64,000 nucleotides of DNA, taken from NCBI GenBank assembly GCA_902594005.1, contig CACJKN010000001.1:1-64000 (forward strand), read 5' to 3'. Every line of letters starts with the position of its first letter. Position 1 is the first letter of the stretch. Positions 18,744 to 29,068 of the stretch are shown one piece after another. Below the pieces are notes generated by a model. The model ran no database searches and was not told the DNA's origin. It saw only the letters and a list, made by a program, of their open reading frames with translations. Source of the stretch: an uncultured SAR86 cluster bacterium (GTDB lineage: Bacteria > Pseudomonadota > Gammaproteobacteria > Magnimaribacterales > D2472). Both the position numbers and the translations under genes were made by a program.

Positions 18744-20216
18744 TTAACCTTGATTTTGAATATAGTCTCTTCTTAGCGCTATATTCTTAACGCGAATTTC
18801 TTCGTTTTCTGTGTATTTGATCCAGCTGTTTGCTGTCTTTTTGATCTTCTTATCGTCATCTCGTGCAGCAATCCTGAACTCTTTTTTAGCTTGTTCAAAA
18901 TTTTGAAGTTCAAAGTGTGCTTGACCAAGAGTAAGTCGTGCTTGAGAAGGATTCTTTACTTTTCCTTTTTTAAGGCCTTGTTCAATAGCATCTACAGCCT
19001 CCTCTAATTTATCCTCAGAAAGATATAGGCTGCCAAGAATTATGAATGTTTGCCCATCTTTAGCTAACCTTGCAGCTTTTTCCATAATTGGTATTGCAAG
19101 CTCTATTTCTTGAGCCATTCTCCACGCATCAGCCAATAGCTTTAGATTTTTTTCATTATCTTTAACTACAGGAAGAATCTTCTCCTCTTTTGTTTTCTCA
19201 TCGATAACTGGAACTTTTTTAATTCTTCCAGCCTCCAGAACCTTTGCTGCCCAATAAGGGTTATTGTTTAGAAGAAGTAATTGAGTTAAAGCAAGATATT
19301 CTGATTCTTTGTCGAGTAAATCCTTTTGGTAAGCAGCATTAAGAGTAATCATATAGTCAAGCTCTCTATCTAGCTGCCCATAAATGCCACCTAGCTGAAT
19401 GAAATACATTTTTTTAGGGTATAGATTTACCAAGATCTCATATATATCTAGTTGCTTGTAAAGGGCTTCCTCCTTACCAATCCTTGATGAGAGCTCGCTG
19501 TAACATGCTGCCATTAGTACATACCAATTTTCTTTTGGCTTATATTCTTCAAGTTCGGCAGTTCGTACAGCGCTTAGCATGCTATCCAAAGCTTTTTCAT
19601 AGTAGTCTAGTTTTTCACTTTCTGATTTCTTATCAGTGCCAAGTTGAAAATATGCTTGTCCTAAAAGAGACCAACCCTGTGCAGTGATAACCTCAACTTC
19701 ATCCATCCACTGGAGAAGAACCTTGACCCCCTCTTCATAATCCTCATTTACAAAATTTAATTGAGCAAGTGTATATAAAGAAGCTACTCTTAAAGGTATT
19801 GTAGATTCAGGTTCAGCAAGAAGATTTCTATATGCCTGCATAGCATCGGAATATCTTTCTTCTGAAAAATAAACATATCCCCAGTAATTCCACATTACTG
19901 ATCTGTCATAGCTCCGCAAACTGTCCTTCTTTTCTAGAAGTTCATTTAAAATCTCTTTAACGGTTTCAAAATCTGGATCTTCTTTTCCGTTTTCATCGAC
20001 ACGCTCAAGAGCCTCAACCACTTTAACTATTTTTTTAGCAGTCGATGTTTGAAGGGCTCTTGCCTTCTTATAAGTAACCTCTTTTCTTGATGAGTTTGAA
20101 TTTTTAACATTTGGATCTTTAATTCTTGACCCAGTATCTTGTGCCTGACCATTAATATCTATTGGCAAAACTATAAAGCCTAACGCAAGAAATATTGATA
20201 ATAGTCTAAAAAACAT
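18744..20216 (-). CDS. TPR-repeat protein of TonB2-type energy module
   Basis: Signal peptide; repeated TPR-like helices (AWRMAQEIELAIPIMEKAARLAKDGQTFIILGSLYLSEDKLEEAVDAIEQGL); adjacent to tonB/exbD/exbB. Confidence 0.85.
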   Translation of the reverse strand: MFFRLLSIFLALGFIVLPIDINGQAQDTGSRIKDPNVKNSNSSRKEVTYKKARALQTSTAKKIVKVVEALERVDENGKEDPDFETVKEILNELLEKKDSLRSYDRSVMWNYWGYVYFSEERYSDAMQAYRNLLAEPESTIPLRVASLYTLAQLNFVNEDYEEGVKVLLQWMDEVEVITAQGWSLLGQAYFQLGTDKKSESEKLDYYEKALDSMLSAVRTAELEEYKPKENWYVLMAACYSELSSRIGKEEALYKQLDIYEILVNLYPKKMYFIQLGGIYGQLDRELDYMITLNAAYQKDLLDKESEYLALTQLLLLNNNPYWAAKVLEAGRIKKVPVIDEKTKEEKILPVVKDNEKNLKLLADAWRMAQEIELAIPIMEKAARLAKDGQTFIILGSLYLSEDKLEEAVDAIEQGLKKGKVKNPSQARLTLGQAHFELQNFEQAKKEFRIAARDDDKKIKKTANSWIKYTENEEIRVKNIALRRDYIQNQG

Positions 20217-20218
20217 AA

Positions 20219-20911
20219 TTATGACTCTTCCATTATAAAGGTAAATTTATGTTGAACACCTTCAACCCTAACAGCTTTCCCGTCAACAATCTTCGGTTTA
20301 TATTTGAGTTTAAGTGCCGCTCTTGATGATGCGGAATTAAAAATTGAACATGGTCTAAGTTGCGCCTCAGGATCATTTGGATTTTTTGAGGTGCAATAAC
20401 CTTCGACAGGAACTACATCTTCAATAGTTCCGGACTCAGTTATTGTAAAAGCAACGATCGCAAAACCCATAGTGCCTCTCTCTTGAGCTCTTCTTGGATA
20501 TTGCGGTTGAATCTTAAAAAGAGGAATATATTCACCATCTCTAAAGAAACTCCCACCAGCTGTAAATTTAGCTTTTGGTTTTGGAATGTTTACGTCAATT
20601 CCAGTAGTTGGCTGAAGATCTACCTCAGGCTGTGCAATATCTTCAGGCTGCTCTTCGGGTTCATCTGGCTTATCAACCTCATCCATGAATGTATCTATCT
20701 CTCTTTCAGGCATTACAATGTCTGCCAATTTCACTGATTTATCCTCTTTGAGGCCACTATCCCCTAATGAGATAAGAGTAACCATTAAAACAAATAAAAA
20801 GAAAGTTGTAGAAACTGACAATACTAAAACGGCAAAGTATTTATTTATTTCAAATAGCCTAATGTAGGCTGCCTTAATTGGAAGAATAAGATTTGATACT
20901 AATCCGCCCAT
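20219..20911 (-). CDS. TonB family protein (energy transducer)
   Basis: N-terminal TM, proline-rich linker, C-terminal PQYPRRAQERGTMGFAIVAFTITESGTIEDVVPVEGYC..A.ALKLKYKPKIVDGKAVRVEGVQHKFTF. Confidence 0.93.
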   Translation of the reverse strand: MGGLVSNLILPIKAAYIRLFEINKYFAVLVLSVSTTFFLFVLMVTLISLGDSGLKEDKSVKLADIVMPEREIDTFMDEVDKPDEPEEQPEDIAQPEVDLQPTTGIDVNIPKPKAKFTAGGSFFRDGEYIPLFKIQPQYPRRAQERGTMGFAIVAFTITESGTIEDVVPVEGYCTSKNPNDPEAQLRPCSIFNSASSRAALKLKYKPKIVDGKAVRVEGVQHKFTFIMEES

Positions 20912-20918
20912 AAAAAAC

Positions 20919-21329
20919 CTACTTTGGCTCTGAGGCTAAAGATATTGCAGAAACACCTGCTTCTCTTGCTCCATCCATAACTTTAATTATGGTATCCGCA
21001 ACTGCCTTCTCATCTGCTTGGATCACTACTGACCCTTGAGGGTTATCAGCTAAAAGTTTTACAACATTGGCTTTAACTTGCCTTACATCAATTCTTCTTC
21101 CATCCATCCAAACTTCTCCAGTTGGGCCAACTGCGATAAGAATAGCTGCATTTTCTTGAGTTTCAGCTGTGTCTGAGTCAGGCCTATTTATTTCTAAACC
21201 TGGTTCTTTAATAAAGTTTGCAGTAACAATAAAGAAAATGAGCATAATAAACACCACATCCAGCATTGGGGTGATGTTAATCTCGCTCTCTTCCTCTTGA
21301 ACTGCTGTAGATATTGCGTTTCTTCTCAC
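20919..21329 (-). CDS. exbD: biopolymer transporter ExbD
   Basis: INITPMLDVVFIMLIFFIVTANFIKEPGLEI. Confidence 0.95.
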   Translation of the reverse strand: MRRNAISTAVQEEESEINITPMLDVVFIMLIFFIVTANFIKEPGLEINRPDSDTAETQENAAILIAVGPTGEVWMDGRRIDVRQVKANVVKLLADNPQGSVVIQADEKAVADTIIKVMDGAREAGVSAISLASEPK

Positions 21330-21340
21330 TTTAACTTCTC

Positions 21341-21868
21341 CTAAACTCTTTTAATTCTTTCTTCAAGGATTCCAGTGTGCCTCTCGCTCACACTAGAAAT
21401 ATAAATCATTGCAAAAATTCCTGATAGAGATACAACCATGCCTGCCATAGTTGGAAGCGTTGCTTTAGAAACACCTCCAGCCATTGCTCTCGCATCACCA
21501 CCTCCGCTGAAAGCCATAACTTGGAAGACCTCGATCATTCCAGTAACTGTTCCAAGCAAACCAAATAATGGAGCTAATGCAATGCATGTTTTTATCAGTG
21601 TCGTATTCCTATTAATAGAAGATTTTGCTTCTGCTAAAAATTTTTCTCTAATTTGTAGAGCATGCCATGAAGTTTTGTCGGCTCTAGAGTCCCATTTGGA
21701 AACAAGAGAATTAAGAAAAACATCATGACCATGAGAAAGATAATATATTCTTTCAAATATTAATCCCCACATTAAAAGAACTAAAAGTGCTATTAACCAA
21801 AGCACACTTCCACCAGCTTCCATGAAGTCTCTGATGGAAATAAAAGATTCAGTTATAGCGTAAATCAT
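21341..21868 (-). CDS. exbB: MotA/TolQ/ExbB proton channel protein
   Basis: APLFGLLGTVTGMIEVFQVMAFSGGGDARAMAGGVSKATLPTMAGMVVSLSGIF. Confidence 0.94.
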   Translation of the reverse strand: MIYAITESFISIRDFMEAGGSVLWLIALLVLLMWGLIFERIYYLSHGHDVFLNSLVSKWDSRADKTSWHALQIREKFLAEAKSSINRNTTLIKTCIALAPLFGLLGTVTGMIEVFQVMAFSGGGDARAMAGGVSKATLPTMAGMVVSLSGIFAMIYISSVSERHTGILEERIKRV

Positions 21869-23256
21869 TATTTACTTTCAGCTCTTTCAGCTAATATTCC
21901 AGTACTTTGCTCCTCAAGAACACCAACAATCTCACGCGCAGATGAGTTTGCAAATGAATGGAGTAAAGTTGTCGGAATCGCCACAAGCAGTCCAAGAACC
22001 GTAGTTACAAGAGCCTGCGAAATACCGCCGGCCATTAGTTTTGGATCGCCTGTTCCATAAAGAGTAATTTGTTGGAATGTAACAATCATTCCTGTTACCG
22101 TTCCAAGCAATCCTGCCAATGGAGCAACAACTGAAATAATCTTAACAATACCAATATATCTTTCAATATCAGGTCTTTCTGCCATGATAGCTTCTGCAAG
22201 CTTTAGCTCTAATGTGTCTATATCTTTTGAGAAGTGTTCTTCTCCAACTTTTAAGACTCTTCCAAGTGGATTATTAGAGTTAAGAGCTTTCGATTTTGAT
22301 TGCTTTCTTACTGCTCTTCCAGTTACATATAAAACATAGAGTTTATATAAAGCTAAAAGAGTACCGAGAAGACCAACGATAACGATTGCATAACCAATCT
22401 CTCTACCTTGAGCTAATCTTTCAGTTAAGCTTGGTGTTTGAATTAAATTAGCAAGAAGACTTCCTCCAGTAGGCCCTGTAGGGTCAATACCGAAAGTTAC
22501 TTGCTCGCCAGCTCCTGCTGATGCAATGTTGTTAGCAGTTCTTGTATATCTTCCTTCAGGTTGTCTTGGTAAAAATGCATATTGTCCTTTGGATGCTGCG
22601 AATTCTAGATACTTCCCGTCACAAACAGCATTAAAGAGTCCAACACGGACTACATCACAATTAGAAGTTTCGCCATCTACATCAATAACACTTGCCTCAA
22701 AAGAAGCAATTTCTCCACCTGCAATCATTTCTCTTTGAAGCTCATACCAAAGACCTTCAATTTCTCTGATTGTTGGAAGTTCTGTTGTCTCCGACATTTT
22801 AGCTGTCAGGTTGTTTAAGAAATCAACTCTGTCAGTACCAAATTGAGCAGATGACAATGAACCAGTAAACTGAACAGCTGCTTCACCAGATGCACTTTGA
22901 AGATGTCCAAATAATTCCACGAGTGAACCAAGCTCCTTTTTATAAGCCTCTTCTTTGACCCGTAAGATTTCTTCGTTCTTCTTATATTCAGCTTCAAGCT
23001 GATCAGCTATTCTTTCCTGTCTTGCAAGCTCTCTTTTTTCAGCAGCAAGGATGGATGCTTGTTTATTCTTGTTTGCCATAAACTCAGCTTCACGGATTGC
23101 ATTTTCAGATTGTTCTCTGACTTGGCCTTCTTTAACCAGTTCAAGGAGTTGTTGGACGGTAGAAGGAGCCTCCCCTTCAGTAGCGTCTTCTTGGGCAACT
23201 AAAATCTGGTTACTGCTAATTAAAAGTGCGAATAGATAAATTTTTAAAAGTCTCAT
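21868..23256 (-). CDS. TtpC-like MotA/TolQ/ExbB family protein with long periplasmic N-terminus
   Basis: Signal peptide and coiled-coil N-terminus followed by APLAGLLGTVTGMIVTFQQITLYGTGDPKLMAGGISQALVTTVLGLLVAIP. Confidence 0.88.
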   Translation of the reverse strand: MRLLKIYLFALLISSNQILVAQEDATEGEAPSTVQQLLELVKEGQVREQSENAIREAEFMANKNKQASILAAEKRELARQERIADQLEAEYKKNEEILRVKEEAYKKELGSLVELFGHLQSASGEAAVQFTGSLSSAQFGTDRVDFLNNLTAKMSETTELPTIREIEGLWYELQREMIAGGEIASFEASVIDVDGETSNCDVVRVGLFNAVCDGKYLEFAASKGQYAFLPRQPEGRYTRTANNIASAGAGEQVTFGIDPTGPTGGSLLANLIQTPSLTERLAQGREIGYAIVIVGLLGTLLALYKLYVLYVTGRAVRKQSKSKALNSNNPLGRVLKVGEEHFSKDIDTLELKLAEAIMAERPDIERYIGIVKIISVVAPLAGLLGTVTGMIVTFQQITLYGTGDPKLMAGGISQALVTTVLGLLVAIPTTLLHSFANSSAREIVGVLEEQSTGILAERAESK

Positions 23257-24008
23257 CTTGCACCCCCTTTAACTACAGGTAATAGAAGCATATCTGTAGG
23301 AGCAAGTTTCTTAGCCATTCTTATGCCATCTCTAATAGCTGTTCTATAGCCAGAAACCTCTTCCCAGTCATTTGTTTCGTTATTCCAGAAACCACTTTGC
23401 TGCTCATCCTTAGTTTGATAGAACATCCCTATTCTTCCAACAACAAGAATATTAACTACCATTTCTTTACCATCTATAACGATAGTGTCTTCATATGAGG
23501 AAATCTTTCTACCATACTCTGCCTCTATGTTATAGGCCTCAAGTATTTGCCTTACTTGTTCTGATGCAGTTATTTTTGGATTTGATAGTGAACTTCTTAC
23601 AATGTCTAGTCTTTCCAGCCTTTCATCAATATAGAATGGAGTATCTAGCGTAACGAATTGCTCAAGCCCCTCAAGCATTCTCTGAGCTAATGGCGGGATT
23701 TGTCTTTGCATTACAACAACCTGAACCAGCTGCTCATCAAGCTTATCCATTAAATCAAGCTGAGCCTGAATTTGAATTCTCTTTTGTTCGTTATATAACT
23801 TAAGCCCTTCTACTTGCTTAGCTACTACTTTATATTCATTTACAATCTTGTCAGTTTGTTTTTCTGTACCATCAATTTTTTCTTGCGAAACAGCACTTTG
23901 GCTAGAGTTTTCTCTACCAACTTCTAATACTGATTCCATCTCGCTAGCAGATAAAATAGATGTACTTACCAAAAAGATAAACGACAAGGTAAGTTTTTTA
24001 GTCAACAT
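23253..24008 (-). CDS. DUF3450 family periplasmic protein
   Basis: Signal peptide, coiled coil, GRIGMFYQTKDEQQSGFWNNETNDWEEV. ATG at 24008 with a GAGGGAG upstream is preferred to the track start at 24023. Confidence 0.85.
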   Translation of the reverse strand: MLTKKLTLSFIFLVSTSILSASEMESVLEVGRENSSQSAVSQEKIDGTEKQTDKIVNEYKVVAKQVEGLKLYNEQKRIQIQAQLDLMDKLDEQLVQVVVMQRQIPPLAQRMLEGLEQFVTLDTPFYIDERLERLDIVRSSLSNPKITASEQVRQILEAYNIEAEYGRKISSYEDTIVIDGKEMVVNILVVGRIGMFYQTKDEQQSGFWNNETNDWEEVSGYRTAIRDGIRMAKKLAPTDMLLLPVVKGGAR

Positions 24009-24038
24009 AACACACTCCCTCATATGTGGTGTCCTGAT

Positions 24039-24066
24039 ATTCTAACAATTGATATCAAAACCGCAA
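24039..24066 (-). promoter_or_regulatory. putative sigma-70-like promoter for DUF3450-TtpC-ExbBD-TonB-TPR operon
   Basis: Minus strand TTGCGG-16 nt-TAGAAT in the 85-bp intergenic region before DUF3450. Confidence 0.35.
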
Positions 24067-24108
24067 AAAAAAAATTTCATTGTCTTGGCTAGGTTGTTGA
24101 ATATAAAT

Positions 24109-24963
24109 CTAAAATATTTTAGGGAAAAAAATAGGTGTTTTTTTAACATATTTTTGATACTCAGCATTTTCTCCCCATTTCACATTGGCTCTTGCCTCAA
24201 GCATTCTGACACCGCTTACAAAATAAATAAGAACAAAAGAGAAAATTGGTGATATCAACGTCCAATATTGAACTCCCTCAAGGTACGGTAAAGACATAAT
24301 TGCTATCCCAGCCCATAAAACAACTTCGCCGAAGTAGTTTGGATGCCTAGAAGCAGACCAAAGTCCTGTTGAAATAAACTTATTTGCATTCTCTGGAATT
24401 GCTCTGAATTGTGTTTTTTGATTATCTGCAATAACTTCAATAGAGAAGCCAGCAACAAATATAAATAGTCCTAAATAAAATATTGGCTCAACTGCAAGCA
24501 CTCCATTTGAGACTGCAGTTAGGGCACATAATGAGCAAATCACTACCCATAGCGCAGATAAATTAAATGCCATAAAAAATTGTGTTGGGCTTGTCTTTAT
24601 TGTCCTAAATCTCTTGTCTTCCCCTGCATCTAAGACCCTTTTAAGCAAGAAACTCCCGAGCCTTATAGTCCAAATTAGAACTGCAATAGAGATAAATAAG
24701 CTTAACGAGAATGTTGCCCCATATGTCTGGTAGTAAACAAAAACAGACCCAAATGCGTAGCAAATAGATCCAGTTAAATCATAAAACTTTTCAGTTTTAA
24801 AGATTAACGCTGGCACAAAAGCAACCCAATGAATTATTAAAATATACCAAGCTGTTTTAATTACTAAATCAGAACCTGAAAGCCCTGCAAAAGCTATGGT
24901 TGCCAGTATAACGCCTAGCGAAATAGTTAAATTAATTATTATATTTTTTGGCTTTTCTTTCAT
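24109..24963 (-). CDS. DUF1295 / steroid 5-alpha-reductase-like membrane protein
   Basis: STGLWSASRHPNYFGEVVLWAGIAIMSLP signature. ATG at 24963 avoids overlap with the upstream gene and starts directly before the TM region. Confidence 0.9.
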   Translation of the reverse strand: MKEKPKNIIINLTISLGVILATIAFAGLSGSDLVIKTAWYILIIHWVAFVPALIFKTEKFYDLTGSICYAFGSVFVYYQTYGATFSLSLFISIAVLIWTIRLGSFLLKRVLDAGEDKRFRTIKTSPTQFFMAFNLSALWVVICSLCALTAVSNGVLAVEPIFYLGLFIFVAGFSIEVIADNQKTQFRAIPENANKFISTGLWSASRHPNYFGEVVLWAGIAIMSLPYLEGVQYWTLISPIFSFVLIYFVSGVRMLEARANVKWGENAEYQKYVKKTPIFFPKIF

Positions 24964-24967
24964 ATCT

Positions 24968-26770
24968 TTACCATCCACATTGTCTTCCTTCATTTTTTTC
25001 ATCCAGCCACTCTTTAAGAGGTGAGTAATAATTAATTATAGATTCACCACTTAATTCTCTGACTCCCGTTAGTTCCTCAAAAGCATCTTGCCATGGAACA
25101 CTGCTACCCAGTGCAAGCATTGACTTTAATTTTTCTCCTGCTTCAGGATTATTATAAATTGTGCATTCATGAAGAGGTCCATCAAATCCAATATCATTAC
25201 AAAGCGACTCGTGGAACTGATATTGCATTATTCTTGCTAAATAATATCTTGTATATGGTGTATTCCCAGGAATATGATATTTAGCTCCTGGATCAAAAGC
25301 ATCATAATCCCTTGCAATAGGAGCTTTAACGCCTTGATACGATTCTCTTAATTCCCACCATAGGTTATTTAACTGATCAGCTTCTACATCACCTGAAAAA
25401 ACTTGTGATCTCCACTTATCAAGGATGAGCGTCCATGGGATAACAACAATTCCTTCGAGGGCTTGTTTCATTAGCAGAGATATTGGATCAGAAATTGCAT
25501 CTAAATATTGCTCTTCATTTATGTAACCAAGTTCCTTCAAGTATGCGGGCGTTATTGAAAGGGATAGCAAATCACCAACTGCTTCATGAAATCCATCATT
25601 TGCACCGCTTTCATATATTGATGGCAGATGATTATAGGCTTGATAGTAAAAAATGTGTCCAAGCTCATGATGAATAGTAACGAAGTCTTCTTCATTTTTT
25701 TGGATACACATTTTAATTCTTAAGTCCTCCTCAGAATCAAGGTTCCATGCGGAAGCATGACAGGTTACATCTCTATCCCTAGGCTTCACAAAAAGAGATC
25801 TCTCCCAAAATGTATCTGCCAATCTCTCGAACCCTAAAGAAACAAAAAAGTCTTCAGCAACTCTAACCATATCAACTTCGGAAAGATTTTCCTCTTGGAT
25901 AATTTGAGTAAGATTGATTGAGGCATCTACTGAAGAAGGCTCGTAAACTAAGTCGTATATATTACTCCAGGATTGTGCCCACATATTTCCTAAAATATGA
26001 GCAGGTATCATCCCATCATTTTTCACGACTTCATCTCCATAAAACTCATTTAGCTCTCCTCTTACATGGCAATGAAGCGCATCATAAAGGGGTTTAACCT
26101 CCTCCCAAACCCTATCTACATCAGATAAGAATTCATCTGAGCTCATATCATATTTACTAAACCATAAATCGCTGAGGCCTTCGAAACCAAGATCTTTAGA
26201 GCCCATTTCGCCTATTTCGACCATTCTTAAATATTTTTCTTTCATTGGTTTGCCAATCTCTCTCCAACCAGACCATGCCATTAGAAGATCTTCTGGATTC
26301 CTAGAATTATCGATGATTTGCTCGAATCCTTCTAAATCATAACAAGTGCCATCCTCAAAACAATGTCTGCCACTCCCATACATAGCAGAGAGTTCAGCTT
26401 TTAAGTTGGCTATCTCAGTTGCTAGGCCTTCATCCAAGGGTGATGGCATAACAAATCCACTCTTAACAAAATTAAGTTTTCTTCTGGTATCTTTTGTTAC
26501 ATCCACATCATCAAATTCAGCTGCCCTTCTTGCATTCTCAACAGACAAAAGGCTGTATCGCTTACTATAATCTGCAACAACTTTTTGTGAGTCATAGGTG
26601 ATGAAGTTCGACGAAATCCAATAAGCTGAGCTTGCAATTGGCCCCTCTTCAGTACTGAACTCCTCCATCTCATCCAAGAAAAGGATGGCATCTTCTTCTG
26701 TGAGTTTTGTTTCATTAGAACACCCTTGGAGTAAAAGGATCGCAAATGTATAGATAAAGAGTTTGTTCAT
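24968..26770 (-). CDS. M2 family (ACE-like) peptidyl-dipeptidase, lipoprotein
   Basis: Lipobox LLLQGCSN; zinc motif VTIHHELGHIFYYQAYNHLPSIYESGANDGFHEAVGDLLSLS (HExxH...E). Confidence 0.92.
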   Translation of the reverse strand: MNKLFIYTFAILLLQGCSNETKLTEEDAILFLDEMEEFSTEEGPIASSAYWISSNFITYDSQKVVADYSKRYSLLSVENARRAAEFDDVDVTKDTRRKLNFVKSGFVMPSPLDEGLATEIANLKAELSAMYGSGRHCFEDGTCYDLEGFEQIIDNSRNPEDLLMAWSGWREIGKPMKEKYLRMVEIGEMGSKDLGFEGLSDLWFSKYDMSSDEFLSDVDRVWEEVKPLYDALHCHVRGELNEFYGDEVVKNDGMIPAHILGNMWAQSWSNIYDLVYEPSSVDASINLTQIIQEENLSEVDMVRVAEDFFVSLGFERLADTFWERSLFVKPRDRDVTCHASAWNLDSEEDLRIKMCIQKNEEDFVTIHHELGHIFYYQAYNHLPSIYESGANDGFHEAVGDLLSLSITPAYLKELGYINEEQYLDAISDPISLLMKQALEGIVVIPWTLILDKWRSQVFSGDVEADQLNNLWWELRESYQGVKAPIARDYDAFDPGAKYHIPGNTPYTRYYLARIMQYQFHESLCNDIGFDGPLHECTIYNNPEAGEKLKSMLALGSSVPWQDAFEELTGVRELSGESIINYYSPLKEWLDEKNEGRQCGW

Positions 26771-26811
26771 TTAATGACTCCCAATTAAAATGAGTAGATA
26801 TATTGTAAACC

Positions 26812-27381
26812 ATGAAGATACCAACAAATCAATTTAGAACGGGAACTAAAATACTTCTTGATGGAGCGCCATGCACAATACTAAGTCATGAGTTTCATAA
26901 GCCAGGAAAAGGTCAAGCAGTTGTAAGAATTAAATACAGGAATTTATTATCAGGAAATGTGATTGAAAAAACTTTTAAATCTAATGAGAGTGTAGAGCTT
27001 GCTGATGTTACTGTGAAAGAAATGGCATTTTTATATAAGGATGAATCAAAATGGTACTTTATGGATAACAGTACATATGAACAAATAGAGCTAGATGAAA
27101 AGATTATGGTCGATGCAAAAAAATGGCTTATTGGTGAGGAGCTTTGTGAAATAGTGCTTTGGAATAACTCGGCAATAGCAATTAATGTTCCAAAAATTGT
27201 AAGCTTAAAGATTGAAACATCTGAGCCTGGTGTAAAAGGAGATACAGTGTCTGGCGCTCAAAAGCCTGCAGTTCTTGAAACAGGAGTTTCAATTCAAGTA
27301 CCTCTTTTTGTTGAGGAAGGTGAAGTTGTTAAAGTAGATACTCGTTCATCAGAATATTTAGGAAGAGCTAATGATAGCTGA
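26812..27381 (+). CDS. efp: elongation factor P
   Basis: HEFHKPGKGQAVVRIKYRNLLSGNVIEKTFKSNE. Confidence 0.97.
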   Translation: MKIPTNQFRTGTKILLDGAPCTILSHEFHKPGKGQAVVRIKYRNLLSGNVIEKTFKSNESVELADVTVKEMAFLYKDESKWYFMDNSTYEQIELDEKIMVDAKKWLIGEELCEIVLWNNSAIAINVPKIVSLKIETSEPGVKGDTVSGAQKPAVLETGVSIQVPLFVEEGEVVKVDTRSSEYLGRANDS

Positions 27382-29068
27382 TGAAATAAAGAATAAGATT
27401 CTCAGCCATATAGAAGAGCGCTTCTCTGAAGAAGAGGTTTCAATTGCTTCTTCAAAGTTCCAAATAGAAATACCTGATAGTCCTGAGAAAGGTGATCTTA
27501 CATGCAATATTGCTCTGATATTGGGAAATATTACTAAAAATAATCCTAAAGAAATTGGTCTTGAAATTGGAAATATTTTGAAGGAGCTTAGTTTAGTGAG
27601 CTCTATTGAGGTTGCTGGTCCTGGATTCATTAATATCTTTCTCAACCATTCTGGGACTCTGAAAATAATTAAAGATATCCTTAATAAAAATACTATTAAA
27701 GAGGAAGCGGATTCAAAGAAAATTCAAGTCGAATTTGTTTCAGCAAATCCAACTGGTCCACTTCATGTTGGCCATGGAAGAGGAGCTATTTATGGTGATG
27801 TAATTTCAAAACTACTTGAAAAAAAAGGTCATGAAGTTCAAAAGGAATACTATGTCAATGATGCAGGAAGACAAATAGATATTCTTACGGCTAGTGTATA
27901 TTTAAGGGCCATTGAAATAGAAGATAATATTTTTCCTGAAAGTGCTTACAGAGGAGAATATATAAAGGAAATCGCAAAGAATGCTAACTTACAGGATGCT
28001 GTAAATATTGATGATCTTTTTAAAAGTCTTCCCGAGGACGATGAAGAGAAAATAGATAAAATTATCTCGCATCTCAAATCTGCTAGTGAGAAAGACTGGC
28101 AATCAATTAAAAAAGTGTCACTAGAGAGTGTTCTTTCAACAATAGAAAAAGACCTTGAGGATTTTGGCGTAACTTTTGATAACTGGTTCTTAGAATCCTC
28201 TTTACTAGGTGCTGATTCAAAAATTGATGCAGCTGTCCAAAAACTAAATACAAATAATCTAATAGATAATCGAGATGGAAATATCTGGTTTAAATCTTCT
28301 GCTTTTGGCGATGATAAGGATAGAGTTTTGATAAGAGCTGATGGAAGACAAACTTACTTCGCTTCTGATGTTGCTTATCATAAAGATAAATTAGATAGAG
28401 GTTTTGATGAAATTATAAATATTTGGGGCTCCGATCATCATGGATACATAAAGAGGGTCGAAGCATCTTTGGAAGGCTTAGGCTATGACAAAAATAAACT
28501 TTCTGTGAAGCTTGTTCAATTTGCAAATCTAATTAAAGGTGGTTCGCCAGTTAAGATGTCTACAAGAAGTGGAGAGTTTTACTCTCTCGAGGACTTATTA
28601 AGTGATGTTGGCTCTGATGTTGCTAGATTTTATTATCTTTCAAAACAAACTGATCAGCATTTAGATTTCGATCTAGACTTAGCAGTCTCAAGCAAGAAAG
28701 AAAATATGTATTACTACATTCAATACGCACACGCTAGAATATGCTCTCTTGAAAAAAAAGCTGGCTTAAAAGATTTTCTAGCAGAAGATATATCTGAAGA
28801 CCATGTAGATATTTGCTCAAATCTTATTCATGAGATCTCAAAATATCCAAATGTACTTGAAAAAGCCTGTAACAACCTCTCACCACACTTATTAATTTTT
28901 TATTTAAAGGATTTAGCTTCAATTTTTCATAATTTTTATAACGATAACAAAATATTAGACAAGTCAGAATCTGAAAAATTAACTATCCTTGCAGTTACTC
29001 ATACCATAAAGGAAGTAATAGCGGATAGCCTCAATCTGTTGGGTGTAAAGGCATTAGAAGAAATGTAA
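27371..29068 (+). CDS. argS: arginyl-tRNA synthetase
   Basis: VEFVSANPTGPLHVGHGRGAIYGDVISKLLE and NDAGRQI; KMSTRSGEF. Confidence 0.98.
   Translation: MIADEIKNKILSHIEERFSEEEVSIASSKFQIEIPDSPEKGDLTCNIALILGNITKNNPKEIGLEIGNILKELSLVSSIEVAGPGFINIFLNHSGTLKIIKDILNKNTIKEEADSKKIQVEFVSANPTGPLHVGHGRGAIYGDVISKLLEKKGHEVQKEYYVNDAGRQIDILTASVYLRAIEIEDNIFPESAYRGEYIKEIAKNANLQDAVNIDDLFKSLPEDDEEKIDKIISHLKSASEKDWQSIKKVSLESVLSTIEKDLEDFGVTFDNWFLESSLLGADSKIDAAVQKLNTNNLIDNRDGNIWFKSSAFGDDKDRVLIRADGRQTYFASDVAYHKDKLDRGFDEIINIWGSDHHGYIKRVEASLEGLGYDKNKLSVKLVQFANLIKGGSPVKMSTRSGEFYSLEDLLSDVGSDVARFYYLSKQTDQHLDFDLDLAVSSKKENMYYYIQYAHARICSLEKKAGLKDFLAEDISEDHVDICSNLIHEISKYPNVLEKACNNLSPHLLIFYLKDLASIFHNFYNDNKILDKSESEKLTILAVTHTIKEVIADSLNLLGVKALEEM

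Noticed and set aside
24064-24073. Poly-A tract
   Set aside because: Simple homopolymer in an AT-rich intergenic region; at most an UP-like element of the candidate promoter.
24049-24252. Plus-strand ORF 24049..24252
   Set aside because: Antisense to the DUF1295 C-terminus and an A-rich intergenic tract; no homology apparent.
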